From positions 33,895 to 97,894 of the forward strand of contig NZ_POSF01000016.1 in assembly GCF_004343605.1 (NCBI RefSeq): a stretch of DNA of 64,000 nt, read 5' to 3'. The stretch's first letter is position 1. Each line of letters opens with the position of its first letter. This document shows positions 1-8,541 of the stretch, one piece after another. Below the pieces are notes generated by a model. The model saw nothing but the letters and a program-made list of their open reading frames with translations, was not told the origin of the DNA and made no database searches. The translations under genes were made by a program, and so were the position numbers. This stretch comes from Dehalobacter sp. 12DCB1 (GTDB lineage: Bacteria; Bacillota; Desulfitobacteriia; Desulfitobacteriales; Syntrophobotulaceae).

Positions 1-203
1 TTAAAAACAAGAAGTACGTTCTCCTGGGGCTTGCCCTGCTGAATATTATCGCACCGAACTTGTTATTTGAGAGTCCTCTTGATGTCGGTTATTTTCTCAA
101 AAATATATGGCCGTCAATCGGTTTAACATTTGAGCTGCTGATTCCTGGTCTGTTGTTGCTCCTTACGATCATCGAAAAGAAAAAAGTGAGGCGTTACCAT
201 TGA
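1..203 (+). CDS. GerAB-type spore germination permease, C-terminal end (partial)
   Basis: An open frame enters from the left edge in frame 3 and stops at TGA 201-203. It encodes about 66 residues: two hydrophobic segments joined by a short loop and ending in a basic tail (EKKKVRRYH). This is the usual end of GerAB/ArcD/ProY-family germinant-receptor permeases of the spore inner membrane. The assignment rests mainly on the next gene, a GerAC lipoprotein that starts inside this stop codon, the normal order of ger operons. The remainder lies outside the window. Confidence 0.7.
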   Translation, partial: KNKKYVLLGLALLNIIAPNLLFESPLDVGYFLKNIWPSIGLTFELLIPGLLLLLTIIEKKKVRRYH

Positions 204-1417
204 AAAAACTCCGTTTTAGAAACATAAGGACCTTCAGCGTTTTGTTCTCACTTTTATTATTCTGTTCAGGATGCTGGAGCAGCAAGGAAGTCGAAACGCT
301 GGCTTTTGTCACGCTAAGCAGCTTTGATTATACCCAAATCAACGGTCAGAACATTTGGACTGCGGCCACGCTGATCCAGAAGCCTCAAAGCAGTCAGGGA
401 CAGAGCCAAGGAAATAAGTCCGGTTCAAACAATAATATGGAACAGCTTGTCAGCGCTCAGGGAGTAGTCATGCAGGTTGCAATCAGAAATTATTCCGCAA
501 AACTGCCAACTGTCCCTTTTTATGGTTATGCTACAGGCATTATTCTTGGGGAAGAGGCCGCCCAAAAAAAAGCGCCTGAAATTATCGAACATTATGCCCG
601 CTTCCCGCAGACCCGGCCACGCGATATTATTTTAGTGTGTAAAGGTGAGGCCAAGGAAATACTTAAGGCAGGAGGCACGACCGATCGGTCGTTTTCTGAG
701 GAGGTCTCCCAGTTTATCGATTTACAAGCTACAAACAGCGGCAAATCCTACGGTATGTATTTCTCTACGTTTGTATCCTGGCTGACAAGCACTGACCGTG
801 ATGCAGTTTTACCGCAAATTAAGATTATACCCTTGGAATCGGATAATAAAGAATCCGGAGACAATCCCAAAACCGAAGGAAGCATTATTGAAGGCCTGGG
901 GGTTTTTCAGGCTGGCCATTTGGTCGGCTGGCTTGATCAGGAACAAACCATTGGTTTTCTGCTGCTGACGCAAAAAATTAACAAAGGTCCGTTTTCTATT
1001 CCCGTTCAGAAGGACGGAACCATGTTTAACTATTTTCTAACCCGTTCGACGTATAAAGTAAAACCGGTTGTTACCAATCAAAAAATATCTTATCAGGTTA
1101 CCATCGAGACGAAAGGAGAAATCGATGAAAATAACGGTTTAACCCTTGCGAAAGAAGATATTGCGCAATTAGAACCTGTCATTAGTGAAAACCTAAAAAA
1201 AATAGCCACTGTAACAGTTAACCAGGCCAAAACTTATCAGGCTGATTTCTTAGGTTTCTCCGAAAAGCTTCATCATAAAGATCCCAAAACATTTCATGCT
1301 TTGGGATCGGAATGGCGAGAAGCTTTTGTAAACGCTAATGTTGAGATTAATGTGAAAGCAAAGATCACCAGCACCGGCAGATTAAAAGAAAAATTAGAGA
1401 TTAATCCTACCGATTGA
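200..1417 (+). CDS. Ger(x)C family spore germination lipoprotein (GerAC)
   Basis: 405 residues, the usual length for the C subunit of a germinant receptor. This lipoprotein sits on the outer face of the spore inner membrane and works with the A and B subunits in nutrient sensing. A lipoprotein signal is clear: basic start, hydrophobic stretch, then FCSGC with the lipidated Cys at residue 25 followed by W-S-S-K-E-V, typical of GerC. The start is TTG at 200, overlapping the upstream stop, with GTGAGG just before it, so translation is coupled to the permease. A low-complexity Gln/Ser/Asn stretch lies around residues 62-80. It ends 11 bp from the convergent aminotransferase. Confidence 0.88.
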   Translation: MKKLRFRNIRTFSVLFSLLLFCSGCWSSKEVETLAFVTLSSFDYTQINGQNIWTAATLIQKPQSSQGQSQGNKSGSNNNMEQLVSAQGVVMQVAIRNYSAKLPTVPFYGYATGIILGEEAAQKKAPEIIEHYARFPQTRPRDIILVCKGEAKEILKAGGTTDRSFSEEVSQFIDLQATNSGKSYGMYFSTFVSWLTSTDRDAVLPQIKIIPLESDNKESGDNPKTEGSIIEGLGVFQAGHLVGWLDQEQTIGFLLLTQKINKGPFSIPVQKDGTMFNYFLTRSTYKVKPVVTNQKISYQVTIETKGEIDENNGLTLAKEDIAQLEPVISENLKKIATVTVNQAKTYQADFLGFSEKLHHKDPKTFHALGSEWREAFVNANVEINVKAKITSTGRLKEKLEINPTD

Positions 1418-1428
1418 ATAAAATCATG

Positions 1429-2613
1429 CTAGACAAACTCACGCAGGACATTGGCGAGGCTTTGCAGTCCTTCTTCAATTTTATCGTCAGGCATATTGGA
1501 AAAATTGATCCGGAAAGTATTTTCTCTCCCACCGTTCGGGAAGAATGACCCGCCGGGTACAAACGCGACGTTCTTTTTCAGACTTTTGATCAGCACATCC
1601 CTGGCATTGATATCCGTCGGAAGCTCAATCCAGGCGAAGAGCCCTCCTTTGGGTCTGGTAAAGGTGACTCCCTCTGGGAAATGATCCTCCATTAATTTTA
1701 TCGTCAGATTGCGGCGTCTTTTATAGACTTTGCGAATTTTTTCAATATGTTCATCGATATTATACAATTCAAGGTATTTGGCAATTTCTCTCTGCGCCAG
1801 CGTATTGCACTGCAGATCCGTTCCTTGTTTGACAAGGACATACTTCTCAATCACCTTCTGATTCCCGGCAACCCAGCCGATCCGATAGCCCGGGCAGAAT
1901 ATTTTGGAGAACGTTCCGAGGCTTAAGACACAACCGTCCTGGTCAAAAGCCTGCAGGGACGGAAGCGGTTCATCTTCAAAACGCAATTCGCCATAAGGAT
2001 TGTCTTCAATGATCATAATCTGATGTTTCCTGGCCGCCTTAACCAAATGTTCCCTTCTGGAAAGACTCCAGGTCCTGCCTGTCGGGTTTTGAAAGTCGGG
2101 AATGACATAAATGAGTTTAACATTGGACGTACTATCCAGTATCCTGTCCAGTTCCGCAGGGATCATGCCCTCCTCATCCGTCGGCACCTCTTTAAACTCG
2201 CAGCCATAAGCTTTGAACGCACTGATGGCAGCAAGATACGTCGGGCTTTCGCACAGTACGATATCTCCTTCATCTAAAAAAACCTTTCCGGAAAGATCCA
2301 GGGCCTGCTGTGAACCGTGGGTCAAAAGGATATTATCCGGCTCAAATTTGGTGCCCAGCCGATTATTCATACGCGCTGCAATCCATTTCCGCAAAGGAAG
2401 ATAACCTTCAGTGGTCGTATATTGCAAAGCTTCCGTCCCTTCTTCTTCCAGCACAATCCTGCTGACTTCTTTAATCTCGTCAACTGGAAACAGCTCCGGC
2501 GCCGGGAGCCCGCCCGCAAAGGAGATGATTTCCGGATTTTCCGTGACTTTTAATATCTCCCTGATTTCTGAAGCTTTCAAATGATTAATCCTTTTTGCAT
2601 AGTTATATTCCAT
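1429..2613 (-). CDS. PLP-dependent aminotransferase, class I/II (2-aminoadipate/LysN-like)
   Basis: 394 residues, fold type I. The Schiff-base lysine is K237 in TFSKIFCPGYRIGW. N176 in FQNPTGR and the ED-NPYGEL segment near residues 203-210 are the usual cofactor-contact motifs. The N-terminal segment with SFAGGLPAPELFP is typical of the subgroup containing 2-aminoadipate transaminase and the catalytic domain of MocR proteins. No GntR DNA-binding domain is present, so this is a stand-alone enzyme. The amino-donor preference cannot be read from sequence. It is monocistronic and convergent with gerAC. Confidence 0.88.
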   Translation of the reverse strand: MEYNYAKRINHLKASEIREILKVTENPEIISFAGGLPAPELFPVDEIKEVSRIVLEEEGTEALQYTTTEGYLPLRKWIAARMNNRLGTKFEPDNILLTHGSQQALDLSGKVFLDEGDIVLCESPTYLAAISAFKAYGCEFKEVPTDEEGMIPAELDRILDSTSNVKLIYVIPDFQNPTGRTWSLSRREHLVKAARKHQIMIIEDNPYGELRFEDEPLPSLQAFDQDGCVLSLGTFSKIFCPGYRIGWVAGNQKVIEKYVLVKQGTDLQCNTLAQREIAKYLELYNIDEHIEKIRKVYKRRRNLTIKLMEDHFPEGVTFTRPKGGLFAWIELPTDINARDVLIKSLKKNVAFVPGGSFFPNGGRENTFRINFSNMPDDKIEEGLQSLANVLREFV

Positions 2614-2765
2614 AACGTTCTCTTTTTCCTGCCTTTTTGCACAAATTCACATATCTATTAGTATCCCACATTTAAGCGGAAGATTAAAGTCCCAATATCT
2701 GCGGAGGTTTTCTTCCTAAGAGCCTTCATCCCCTTCTAAGAATCAACGCCTAAGATCAAACTGCT

Positions 2766-2783
2766 TTCCTGAACGTTCAGGAA
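2766..2783. promoter_or_regulatory. 18-bp perfect palindrome upstream of ung (operator-like)
   Basis: TTCCTGAACGTTCAGGAA is self-complementary over 18 bp, centred about 66 bp upstream of the ung -10 sequence. It looks like a dimeric-repressor site. It does not match the Firmicute LexA box, where GAAC and GTTC are separated by four bases. The regulator is unknown. Confidence 0.4.
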
Positions 2784-2836
2784 TGTTTTACCCCGCGATA
2801 CCCCAGCTCTCTCTGTTATGTGATGACCTAAAATGA

Positions 2837-2856
2837 TATAATTGGTTGCGAGGTGA
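2837..2856 (+). promoter_or_regulatory. -10 element and ribosome site of ung
   Basis: TATAAT at 2837-2842 is followed at once by AGGTGA at 2851-2856, six bases before the ATG. If used, the mRNA leader would be only about 14 nt. No good -35 is visible at the expected distance. Confidence 0.4.
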
Positions 2857-2862
2857 TTTGGA

Positions 2863-3576
2863 ATGCAGATCCTAAAAAATGACTGGGACGATTTGCTTCA
2901 TACGGAATTTACGAAAGAATATTATCAAAAACTTAGAAAGTTTCTGATCGACGAATACAGGACAAAAACCATTTATCCCGATAAATACGATATTTACAAT
3001 GCGCTGCATTATACCGCTTACAAGGATGTAAAAGTAGTTATTCTAGGCCAGGATCCCTATCATGGCCCTCGACAAGCCCACGGTCTAAGCTTTTCTGTTC
3101 AGCCGGGTGTCCAGACCCCGCCGTCCTTGATAAATATCTTTAAAGAACTGCACGATGATTTGGGATGTTATATTCCAAACAACGGATATTTAAAGAAATG
3201 GGCCGACCAAGGCGTCCTGCTGCTGAATGCCTCGCTGACCGTCCGTTCCGGTCAGGCCAATTCCCACAGCAGCATCGGCTGGTCCCAGTTTACCGATAAA
3301 ATCATTGCGCTCTTAAATGAGCAGGAAGACCCTGTTGTTTTTATCCTCTGGGGAAGAAATGCCCAGTCTAAACTGAGCATTCTCAATCCATCCAGGCATT
3401 GTATCATCAAATCTGTCCATCCCAGTCCACTGTCCGCCCATGCCGGTTTCTTCGGCAGCAGACCATTTTCCAGGGCCAATCAATTTTTGGTCTCGATTGG
3501 CAAGAAGCCAATTGACTGGCAAATAGAAAATCTGCCTGCCTCATCTACCACATTAACCGAATCGCATCGTCCGTGA
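2863..3576 (+). CDS. ung: Uracil-DNA glycosylase, family 1
   Basis: 237 residues. It removes uracil from DNA as the first step of base-excision repair. The water-activating motif GQDPYH lies at residues 62-67 (catalytic Asp 64), and the minor-groove intercalation loop [13 protein letters not shown] starts near residue 186. Length and motif spacing match bacterial Ung. The ATG at 2863 has AGGTGA six bases upstream. The last 32 bp overlap the end of the convergent cvfB gene, so the two coding regions share sequence on opposite strands. Confidence 0.96.
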   Translation: MQILKNDWDDLLHTEFTKEYYQKLRKFLIDEYRTKTIYPDKYDIYNALHYTAYKDVKVVILGQDPYHGPRQAHGLSFSVQPGVQTPPSLINIFKELHDDLGCYIPNNGYLKKWADQGVLLLNASLTVRSGQANSHSSIGWSQFTDKIIALLNEQEDPVVFILWGRNAQSKLSILNPSRHCIIKSVHPSPLSAHAGFFGSRPFSRANQFLVSIGKKPIDWQIENLPASSTTLTESHRP

Positions 3577-4381
3577 TTTGGACTGCACCTTCTTTGAGCA
3601 GCCTGCCTAACGCCCGCTTGAAGGCAGATTTGCTCATTTTCAGTTCCGACTTGATTTTTTCGGGAGAACTTCTGTCATTGAGCTTAAGCACACCGCCGTT
3701 TGCTTTTAACTTCTCAAAAATGACCCGGGCATCCGTCTCTATTTGCTGGGCGATCTCTTGTCTTAAACTTAATTCCAGCTTGCCATCCTGTCTTACCTTC
3801 TTGATTCGGACGTCGACCTTATCACCGATTGCGATGCTGCCATACAATTCTTTATTTGGAATCATCCCGTGATATTGATTATCCACGGCGACAAACGCGC
3901 CAAACTCAGGATTAAAGTTATAGACAGTGCCATGGGCATTGTCATTTTCTTTATAAGGAGCGTTTATTTTGAGCGAATCATATATTTTCATTGTGGCATA
4001 TAATTGATGGCTGTTATTGAGCGCTAATCCCACCAGGTAAGTGCCGCCTTTTTTAACCTCACCGACTTGCTCTTTAAGCGGCAGCAATAAGTCTTTCTCC
4101 AAACCCCAGTCTAAAAAAGCGCCAAATTCTGTCGTATCGACGACAGTTAAAGCAGCCGTTTCACCAAGTACCAGCCTTGGTTTTTTTATGGAGGCCATGA
4201 TCCTTTCTTTCGTATCTCTATAAACAAATACTTCGATTTTATCACCTATTCTGATATCCTTCGGAGCCAGGCTTATCGGTAATAATACACTATTTTGCGT
4301 ATCGTTCTTTGCATTCAGGATATACCAATTTTGAGATGTTTTCACGACTTTTAGTTCCTGCATTTTGCCATATTCAATCAT
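3545..4381 (-). CDS. cvfB: CvfB family S1 RNA-binding protein
   Basis: 278 residues with the CvfB layout. It has three S1-like OB folds: a divergent one at the N-terminus, one around residues 65-130 containing [17 protein letters not shown], and one around 145-205 containing [18 protein letters not shown] winged-helix domain follows at about 210-278 ([19 protein letters not shown]). CvfB of staphylococci binds RNA and affects virulence-factor expression; the role in other Firmicutes is poorly defined. The ATG has GAGGG eight bases upstream. It overlaps ung tail to tail. Confidence 0.9.
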   Translation of the reverse strand: MIEYGKMQELKVVKTSQNWYILNAKNDTQNSVLLPISLAPKDIRIGDKIEVFVYRDTKERIMASIKKPRLVLGETAALTVVDTTEFGAFLDWGLEKDLLLPLKEQVGEVKKGGTYLVGLALNNSHQLYATMKIYDSLKINAPYKENDNAHGTVYNFNPEFGAFVAVDNQYHGMIPNKELYGSIAIGDKVDVRIKKVRQDGKLELSLRQEIAQQIETDARVIFEKLKANGGVLKLNDRSSPEKIKSELKMSKSAFKRALGRLLKEGAVQITDDAIRLMW

Positions 4382-4548
4382 CCAAATTCCCTCTTTATTT
4401 CATACATCATATATCAGATCTTAGTATTTCCTATTATATCTTTATTTAGAAGATTGTACTACTATCGGTCATTTTTATACTAAAAATCCAGAAAATCATA
4501 CGATCTTTGACTCCCTGGATCAAACGACATCCAAGTCTTGATTCGCAG

Positions 4549-5175
4549 TTAATTCACAAGTTCAAATTCACTATTATGCCGATTGTAGCGGAAGACCTCA
4601 CCCGTTTCAATGATATAGTACCAGCCTTCAATTGTCAGCGTCTGATTCAGGACTTTTTCCCTGATAAACGGATATGTTAACAAATGTTTGAGCTGCTCCA
4701 CAATGTTGATCTGTTCAGTCATCCATTCCCTTTTTGCCATTTCCGATTCCGGAATATTCATTGCTATGATCTTTTCTTTAACATTCCCTGCCAATTCCAG
4801 CCATTTTCGGGTGTGCGGAATCGATTGCATTTCTTTCTCCGAGGCATATAGCGATTTGCACCCTCCGCAATTGGAATGGCCGCAGACTACGATATGCTGA
4901 ATGCCAAGAATATTGACGGCATATTCAATCGCAGAAGTCGTGGCCAAATACTCTTCTGTATTACGGTAAGGCGGTACAATGTTGGCGATATTCCGGATAA
5001 CAAACAGTTCTCCGGGTAAAGTCCCGGTGATTAAATTGGGTACCAGTCTCGAATCCGAACAGCCGATGAATAACGTATGCGGGTTTTGAGAATTCCCTAA
5101 TTCTTCAAAAAGCTGCCTGTGCTCCTGGAAATCCGTTTCTTTAAATTGAATAAGGCCCTGCAGTAATTTCTCCAT
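4549..5175 (-). CDS. Beta-class carbonic anhydrase
   Basis: 208 residues. It interconverts carbon dioxide and bicarbonate. The zinc site is complete: C39 and D41-R43 in GCSDSRL, and H100 and C103 in VVCGHSNCGGCKSL. The sequence from residue 55 (ELFVIRNIANIVPP) is typical of plant/bacterial-type beta enzymes. No sulfate-transport domain is attached, so it is a soluble enzyme. It lies 21 bp downstream of the M24 peptidase on the same strand and may be co-transcribed with it. Confidence 0.94.
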   Translation of the reverse strand: MEKLLQGLIQFKETDFQEHRQLFEELGNSQNPHTLFIGCSDSRLVPNLITGTLPGELFVIRNIANIVPPYRNTEEYLATTSAIEYAVNILGIQHIVVCGHSNCGGCKSLYASEKEMQSIPHTRKWLELAGNVKEKIIAMNIPESEMAKREWMTEQINIVEQLKHLLTYPFIREKVLNQTLTIEGWYYIIETGEVFRYNRHNSEFELVN

Positions 5176-5196
5176 ATTTTACATCCTTGCTTCTTT

Positions 5197-6381
5197 TTAT
5201 ACCTCGATAATGTCCGTTCCTCCGCCCGTAAGACATCTGCCGCCGGCAGCACTCACCACATAGGTATCTTCCACACCTACCATGCCAATGTTAGGCAGAC
5301 CCTTTTTCGGTTCGAGCGCGATGACCATATTCTCAGTGAGTTCCGCTAGAAAACCATTCGTAATTACAGGCAGCTCATCGACATGAAGTCCAACGCCGTG
5401 TCCGAGAAACTTGACTTGCCGTTCCCCATACCCCATAAAGTTCCGTCTGAAGTCTTCACTGAGCGTGCTCATTACCGATTGATAGATTTCCGACGGTATC
5501 GCCCCTGGAATCAGCTTTGCTGCCAGACGCTGCTCAATTTCCATACAGGCGCGATGCGCCTTCACAACATCGGCATCAGGCTTAGCTCCAAAAATATAGA
5601 CCTGGGTTTTATCGGAATGATAGCCATTGCAGCCAAAACCGACATCGACAAAAACCAAATCCCCCTTCTTCAGCTTCCTTTCCCGGCTGCCTAACAAAGG
5701 AACGGCAGGACACATTCCATAAGCCCCACCGGGACCGTCAAAACTGGTTGGGTAAAGAGAGCTTTCGCCAAAACCGATCTGTCCGGCAACCATTTCCGTC
5801 TGAAACATGGAAAAACGGCTGACACCATGATGTCCAATTTTGATCATAGCGGCATAAAGTTCCGCTACAAAATCAGCCTCGCTCATACCTTCCCTGAGCA
5901 GCGGCGGAACAAGTTCATGCAGCAGCTTACAATGGTTTTTTCCTGCTTGTTCCACCCATTCCAGCTCGTACGGCGATTTGACCGCTCTGACCGACAGCAC
6001 CGGCTTGTCTACTGAATGAATGTTTGTCATCGTGAAGTACTTCTTCAGCCGCTGCAGCATGGCGAGCGGCACAATCTCTGTTTCAAGATACGTATTCCCT
6101 AGCCCAGTTCCAATCATCCCGGCCGCATCACGGTAACTTTCCATCGGATAGATCGTTGTCAGGAGCGATTCAGCTTTGGCGCGTTCATAGCTTCGGCGAA
6201 CAAAATAGCGGCGGGTCCGGTCTTTTTGAATAATAAGCATGCCGTCCTGCATTGTTCCCGTAAAATAGTACTGGTTCACTTTACCCAAAATAAGTATAGT
6301 ATCCCAATCAGGACAGGTCTGATCCATAAGGCCGCATAAGTGATTCAGTCTCCGGTCAAGCTCGTTTATCATAAGTGTCAT
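5197..6381 (-). CDS. M24 family metallopeptidase (Xaa-Pro aminopeptidase-like)
   Basis: 394 residues with an N-terminal creatinase-type domain (about 1-155) and a C-terminal pita-bread catalytic domain. Metal ligands are recognisable in VFVDVGFGCNGYHSDKTQ (two Asp), FLGHGVGLHVDELP (His), VIALEPKKGL (Glu) and VGVEDTYVV (Glu). Such enzymes remove residues ahead of proline, but several relatives have other substrates, so specificity is open. The start is supported by GGAGGA seven bases before the ATG. The next gene downstream is the carbonic anhydrase. Confidence 0.88.
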   Translation of the reverse strand: MTLMINELDRRLNHLCGLMDQTCPDWDTILILGKVNQYYFTGTMQDGMLIIQKDRTRRYFVRRSYERAKAESLLTTIYPMESYRDAAGMIGTGLGNTYLETEIVPLAMLQRLKKYFTMTNIHSVDKPVLSVRAVKSPYELEWVEQAGKNHCKLLHELVPPLLREGMSEADFVAELYAAMIKIGHHGVSRFSMFQTEMVAGQIGFGESSLYPTSFDGPGGAYGMCPAVPLLGSRERKLKKGDLVFVDVGFGCNGYHSDKTQVYIFGAKPDADVVKAHRACMEIEQRLAAKLIPGAIPSEIYQSVMSTLSEDFRRNFMGYGERQVKFLGHGVGLHVDELPVITNGFLAELTENMVIALEPKKGLPNIGMVGVEDTYVVSAAGGRCLTGGGTDIIEV

Positions 6382-6489
6382 AGACAGTTCCTCCGTTAGA
6401 GAATGTTATCGCGTACTTCTCTAGAGTTTACCATACTTTGCGTTTTTTCAAAATGGTACAATTCCCTGACTTTGGAGTTTTACATTTTC

Positions 6490-6518
6490 TTGACAAAAAA
6501 TTAATTTCAAGCTAAGAT
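6490..6518 (+). promoter_or_regulatory. Sigma-A-type promoter of the Trp T-box leader
   Basis: TTGACA (6490-6495), a 17-bp spacer, then TAAGAT (6513-6518). This gives an expected start near 6525, just ahead of the T-box stem I. Confidence 0.75.
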
Positions 6519-6540
6519 TTAAGCAATATTTAATACTGTT

Positions 6541-6812
6541 AAACCGCAGAATGAGAGTAGTAACATGATGTTTGCTGTTTTAAGAGAGCCGTGGCCGGTG
6601 GAAAAGCGGTAACAGCACTGATGTGAATGGACTCATGAGGGCCGTGCAGAAATTACAAGGAATGATTGATGTAAGCGTATGCAGGCCGGGAACTCCGCCC
6701 GTTATAAATGGAGCGTATGTCCATCATACGTTTTAAGCGGCGTGTAAACGCAAGTTGGGTGGTACCGCAGAGATCAAAGTCTTTGTCCGATAGTTTGGAC
6801 AAGGCTTTTTTT
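6541..6812 (+). promoter_or_regulatory. T-box riboswitch, tryptophan-specific
   Basis: The conserved T-box core GGGTGGTACCGC lies at 6757-6768. Upstream are stem I elements: an AGAGAGCC segment near 6581 and the GTGAATGGACTC specifier region. The codon in the specifier position is TGG (6628-6630), followed by a purine, which reads tryptophan and agrees with the trpB gene downstream. A terminator hairpin (TTGTCC 6783-6788 with GGACAA 6797-6802, then a T run) follows. Known mechanism: uncharged tRNA binds specifier and T-box, favours the antiterminator and allows transcription. TGGT (6760-6763) can pair with the CCA end and, by wobble, the G discriminator of the tRNA-Trp at 62.2 kb. Confidence 0.93.
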
Positions 6813-6882
6813 ATAGATTTTTGTTTATTCATCAAAGATTAATCAAAAAATAGTACGAATCATTTGGAAAGGAATGAAGACC

Positions 6883-8253
6883 ATGACAAGCATACCTTAC
6901 AAAATCTATTTACCTGAAGAAGAGATGCCCAAGTACTGGTATAATGTAAAAGCTGTTATGAAAGAGCTCCCGCCGCCCTTTATCCATCCAGGCACCATGA
7001 AGCCCTGCACCGCAGATGATCTTCGGCCGATCTTCTGTGACGAACTGATTGAACAGGAACTAAACAATACGGACGAATATATTGAAATTCCTGAGGAAGT
7101 TCGCGAATACTACAGGATGTACCGTCCTTCCCCGCTTGTAAGAGCCTATAATCTTGAAAAACTGCTGGGTACACCTGCCGAGATCTATTTCAAATTTGAA
7201 GGCACAAATACTTCTGGTTCCCACAAATTAAACTCCGCAGCTGCCCAGGTTTATTACGCCAAAAAACAGGGTTTGACTTCCCTGACAACGGAAACCGGTG
7301 CTGGGCAATGGGGTACGGCCTTATCGATGGCCTGTGCATTTTACAATATTCCATTAACCGTCTATATGGTAAAGGTGTCTTCAGAACAGAAGCCTTACAG
7401 GAAAGCCGTCATTGAAACTTATGGTGGAAAAGTTATTCCTTCTCCTTCCGATACGACCGAAATCGGACGGAGGATTCTGGCTGAAAACCCCGGCACCGGC
7501 GGCTCACTCGGCTGCGCGATTTCGGAAGCGATTGAAACAGCTGTCAAAACCCAAAACTGCCGTTATGTACTTGGCAGCGTACTCGACCATGTCCTGCTGC
7601 ACCAGTCCGTGATCGGCGAAGAAACCAAGCTTGCTTGTGACAAGTACGGCATTGAGCCTGAAATGATCATCGGTTGTGTCGGCGGCGGATCGAACTTTGG
7701 CGGTCTGGTTGCACCCTTCATGGGTGACAAAATCCGCGGCAAGAACAATATCGAGTTTATTGGCGTTGAACCAGCTTCCTGTCCTTCTCTGACCCGCGGC
7801 AAATATGCATTTGATTTTGGGGATACCGGAAAAACAACGCCGCTGATCAAAATGTACACGCTCGGATCAGGGTTCATTCCCTCCCCGAACCACGCCGGAG
7901 GCCTCAGATATCACGGCATGAGCGGAATCATTTCCAAGCTGTACAATGACGGCTATATGACAGCCCGAGCAGTTGAACAGTCCAAAGTATTTGAAGCAGC
8001 TACAGCCTTCGCGCGCTGCGAAGGCATCCTGCCTGCTCCCGAATCCGCACACGCTTTGCGGGTTGCGATGGATGAAGCGCTCAAGTGCAAAGAAACTGGT
8101 CAAAAGAAGACCATCCTGTTCGGCCTGACCGGCACCGGATATTTTGATATGGCTGCTTATATGAGCTATAATGCCGGCACAATGACAGACTATATTCCGA
8201 CCGATGATGATTTGGAAAAAGGCTTTGCTACACTGCCAACAGTGGATCTGTAG
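6883..8253 (+). CDS. trpB: Tryptophan synthase beta chain, TrpB2 type
   Basis: About 456 residues, longer than classical TrpB (about 400), with the N-terminal extension typical of TrpB2. It condenses indole with serine using PLP. Numbered from an upstream ATG at 6874, the PLP lysine is K118 in SGSHKLNSA, the catalytic Glu is E140 in TETGAGQWG, and the phosphate loop is CVGGGSNFGG near 268-277. The ATG at 6874 sits directly against the ribosome site GGAAAGGA (6866-6873), so the ATG at 6883, nine bases downstream, is preferred. No trpA or other trp genes are adjacent; the gene stands alone under the Trp T-box. That suggests indole salvage or backup Trp synthesis (inference). Confidence 0.93.
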   Translation: MTSIPYKIYLPEEEMPKYWYNVKAVMKELPPPFIHPGTMKPCTADDLRPIFCDELIEQELNNTDEYIEIPEEVREYYRMYRPSPLVRAYNLEKLLGTPAEIYFKFEGTNTSGSHKLNSAAAQVYYAKKQGLTSLTTETGAGQWGTALSMACAFYNIPLTVYMVKVSSEQKPYRKAVIETYGGKVIPSPSDTTEIGRRILAENPGTGGSLGCAISEAIETAVKTQNCRYVLGSVLDHVLLHQSVIGEETKLACDKYGIEPEMIIGCVGGGSNFGGLVAPFMGDKIRGKNNIEFIGVEPASCPSLTRGKYAFDFGDTGKTTPLIKMYTLGSGFIPSPNHAGGLRYHGMSGIISKLYNDGYMTARAVEQSKVFEAATAFARCEGILPAPESAHALRVAMDEALKCKETGQKKTILFGLTGTGYFDMAAYMSYNAGTMTDYIPTDDDLEKGFATLPTVDL

Positions 8254-8277
8254 AACCACTGTTATAACAGATTTCGT

Positions 8278-8311
8278 AAAAAGCTGCTGATAATTTTGTC
8301 GGCAGCTTTTT
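8278..8311 (+). terminator. Rho-independent terminator of trpB
   Basis: AAAAGCTGC pairs with GCAGCTTTTT around a 14-nt loop, 25 bp after the trpB stop, and ends in a T run. Confidence 0.85.
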
Positions 8312-8392
8312 ACTTGACAGTCATCATAACCAAGAATTTTTCATTCCGCGGCAGGACATTTTAATTATGTGTCGAATTGTACTAGAATTGTG

Positions 8393-8398
8393 TATAAT
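8393..8398 (+). promoter_or_regulatory. -10 element of the c-di-AMP riboswitch leader
   Basis: A TATAAT hexamer lies 7 bp ahead of the presumed start and 14 bp ahead of the aptamer. The hexamer 17 bp upstream (TGTCGA) is a poor -35. Confidence 0.5.
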
Positions 8399-8411
8399 AA
8401 TATAACTAAAT

Positions 8412-8525
8412 GTACAGCTGAATCCAGGTTAGCCTGGAGCGGGGGAACTTTTTTTCTGGGGTGAATCGCATTTGCGTAGGGCCTATACCTTTGGTCCGAA
8501 TCCGTCAACTAACCTCGTAAGCTAA
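8412..8525 (+). promoter_or_regulatory. ydaO/yuaA-type cyclic di-AMP riboswitch
   Basis: The leader carries the hallmark blocks of this class in order: GAGCGGGGGAACTT, then CTGGGGTGAATCGC, a variable stem with AGGGCCTATACCTTTGGTCC, then GAATCCGTCAACTAACC and TCGTAAGC. Known function: binding c-di-AMP switches off genes for wall hydrolases and osmolyte or potassium transport. The aptamer ends 2 nt before the ribosome site AAAGGTG (8527-8533), and no terminator stem lies between aptamer and ATG. Control by blocking translation therefore seems more likely here than early termination (inference). Confidence 0.93.
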
Positions 8526-8541
8526 GAAAGGTGAAAATTTG

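Noticed and set aside
2766..2783. LexA box at ung
   Set aside because: The palindrome has GAACGTTC without the four-base gap required in the Firmicute LexA site.
6653..6835. 60-codon minus-strand frame in the T-box leader
   Set aside because: It is the complement of the conserved T-box and terminator.
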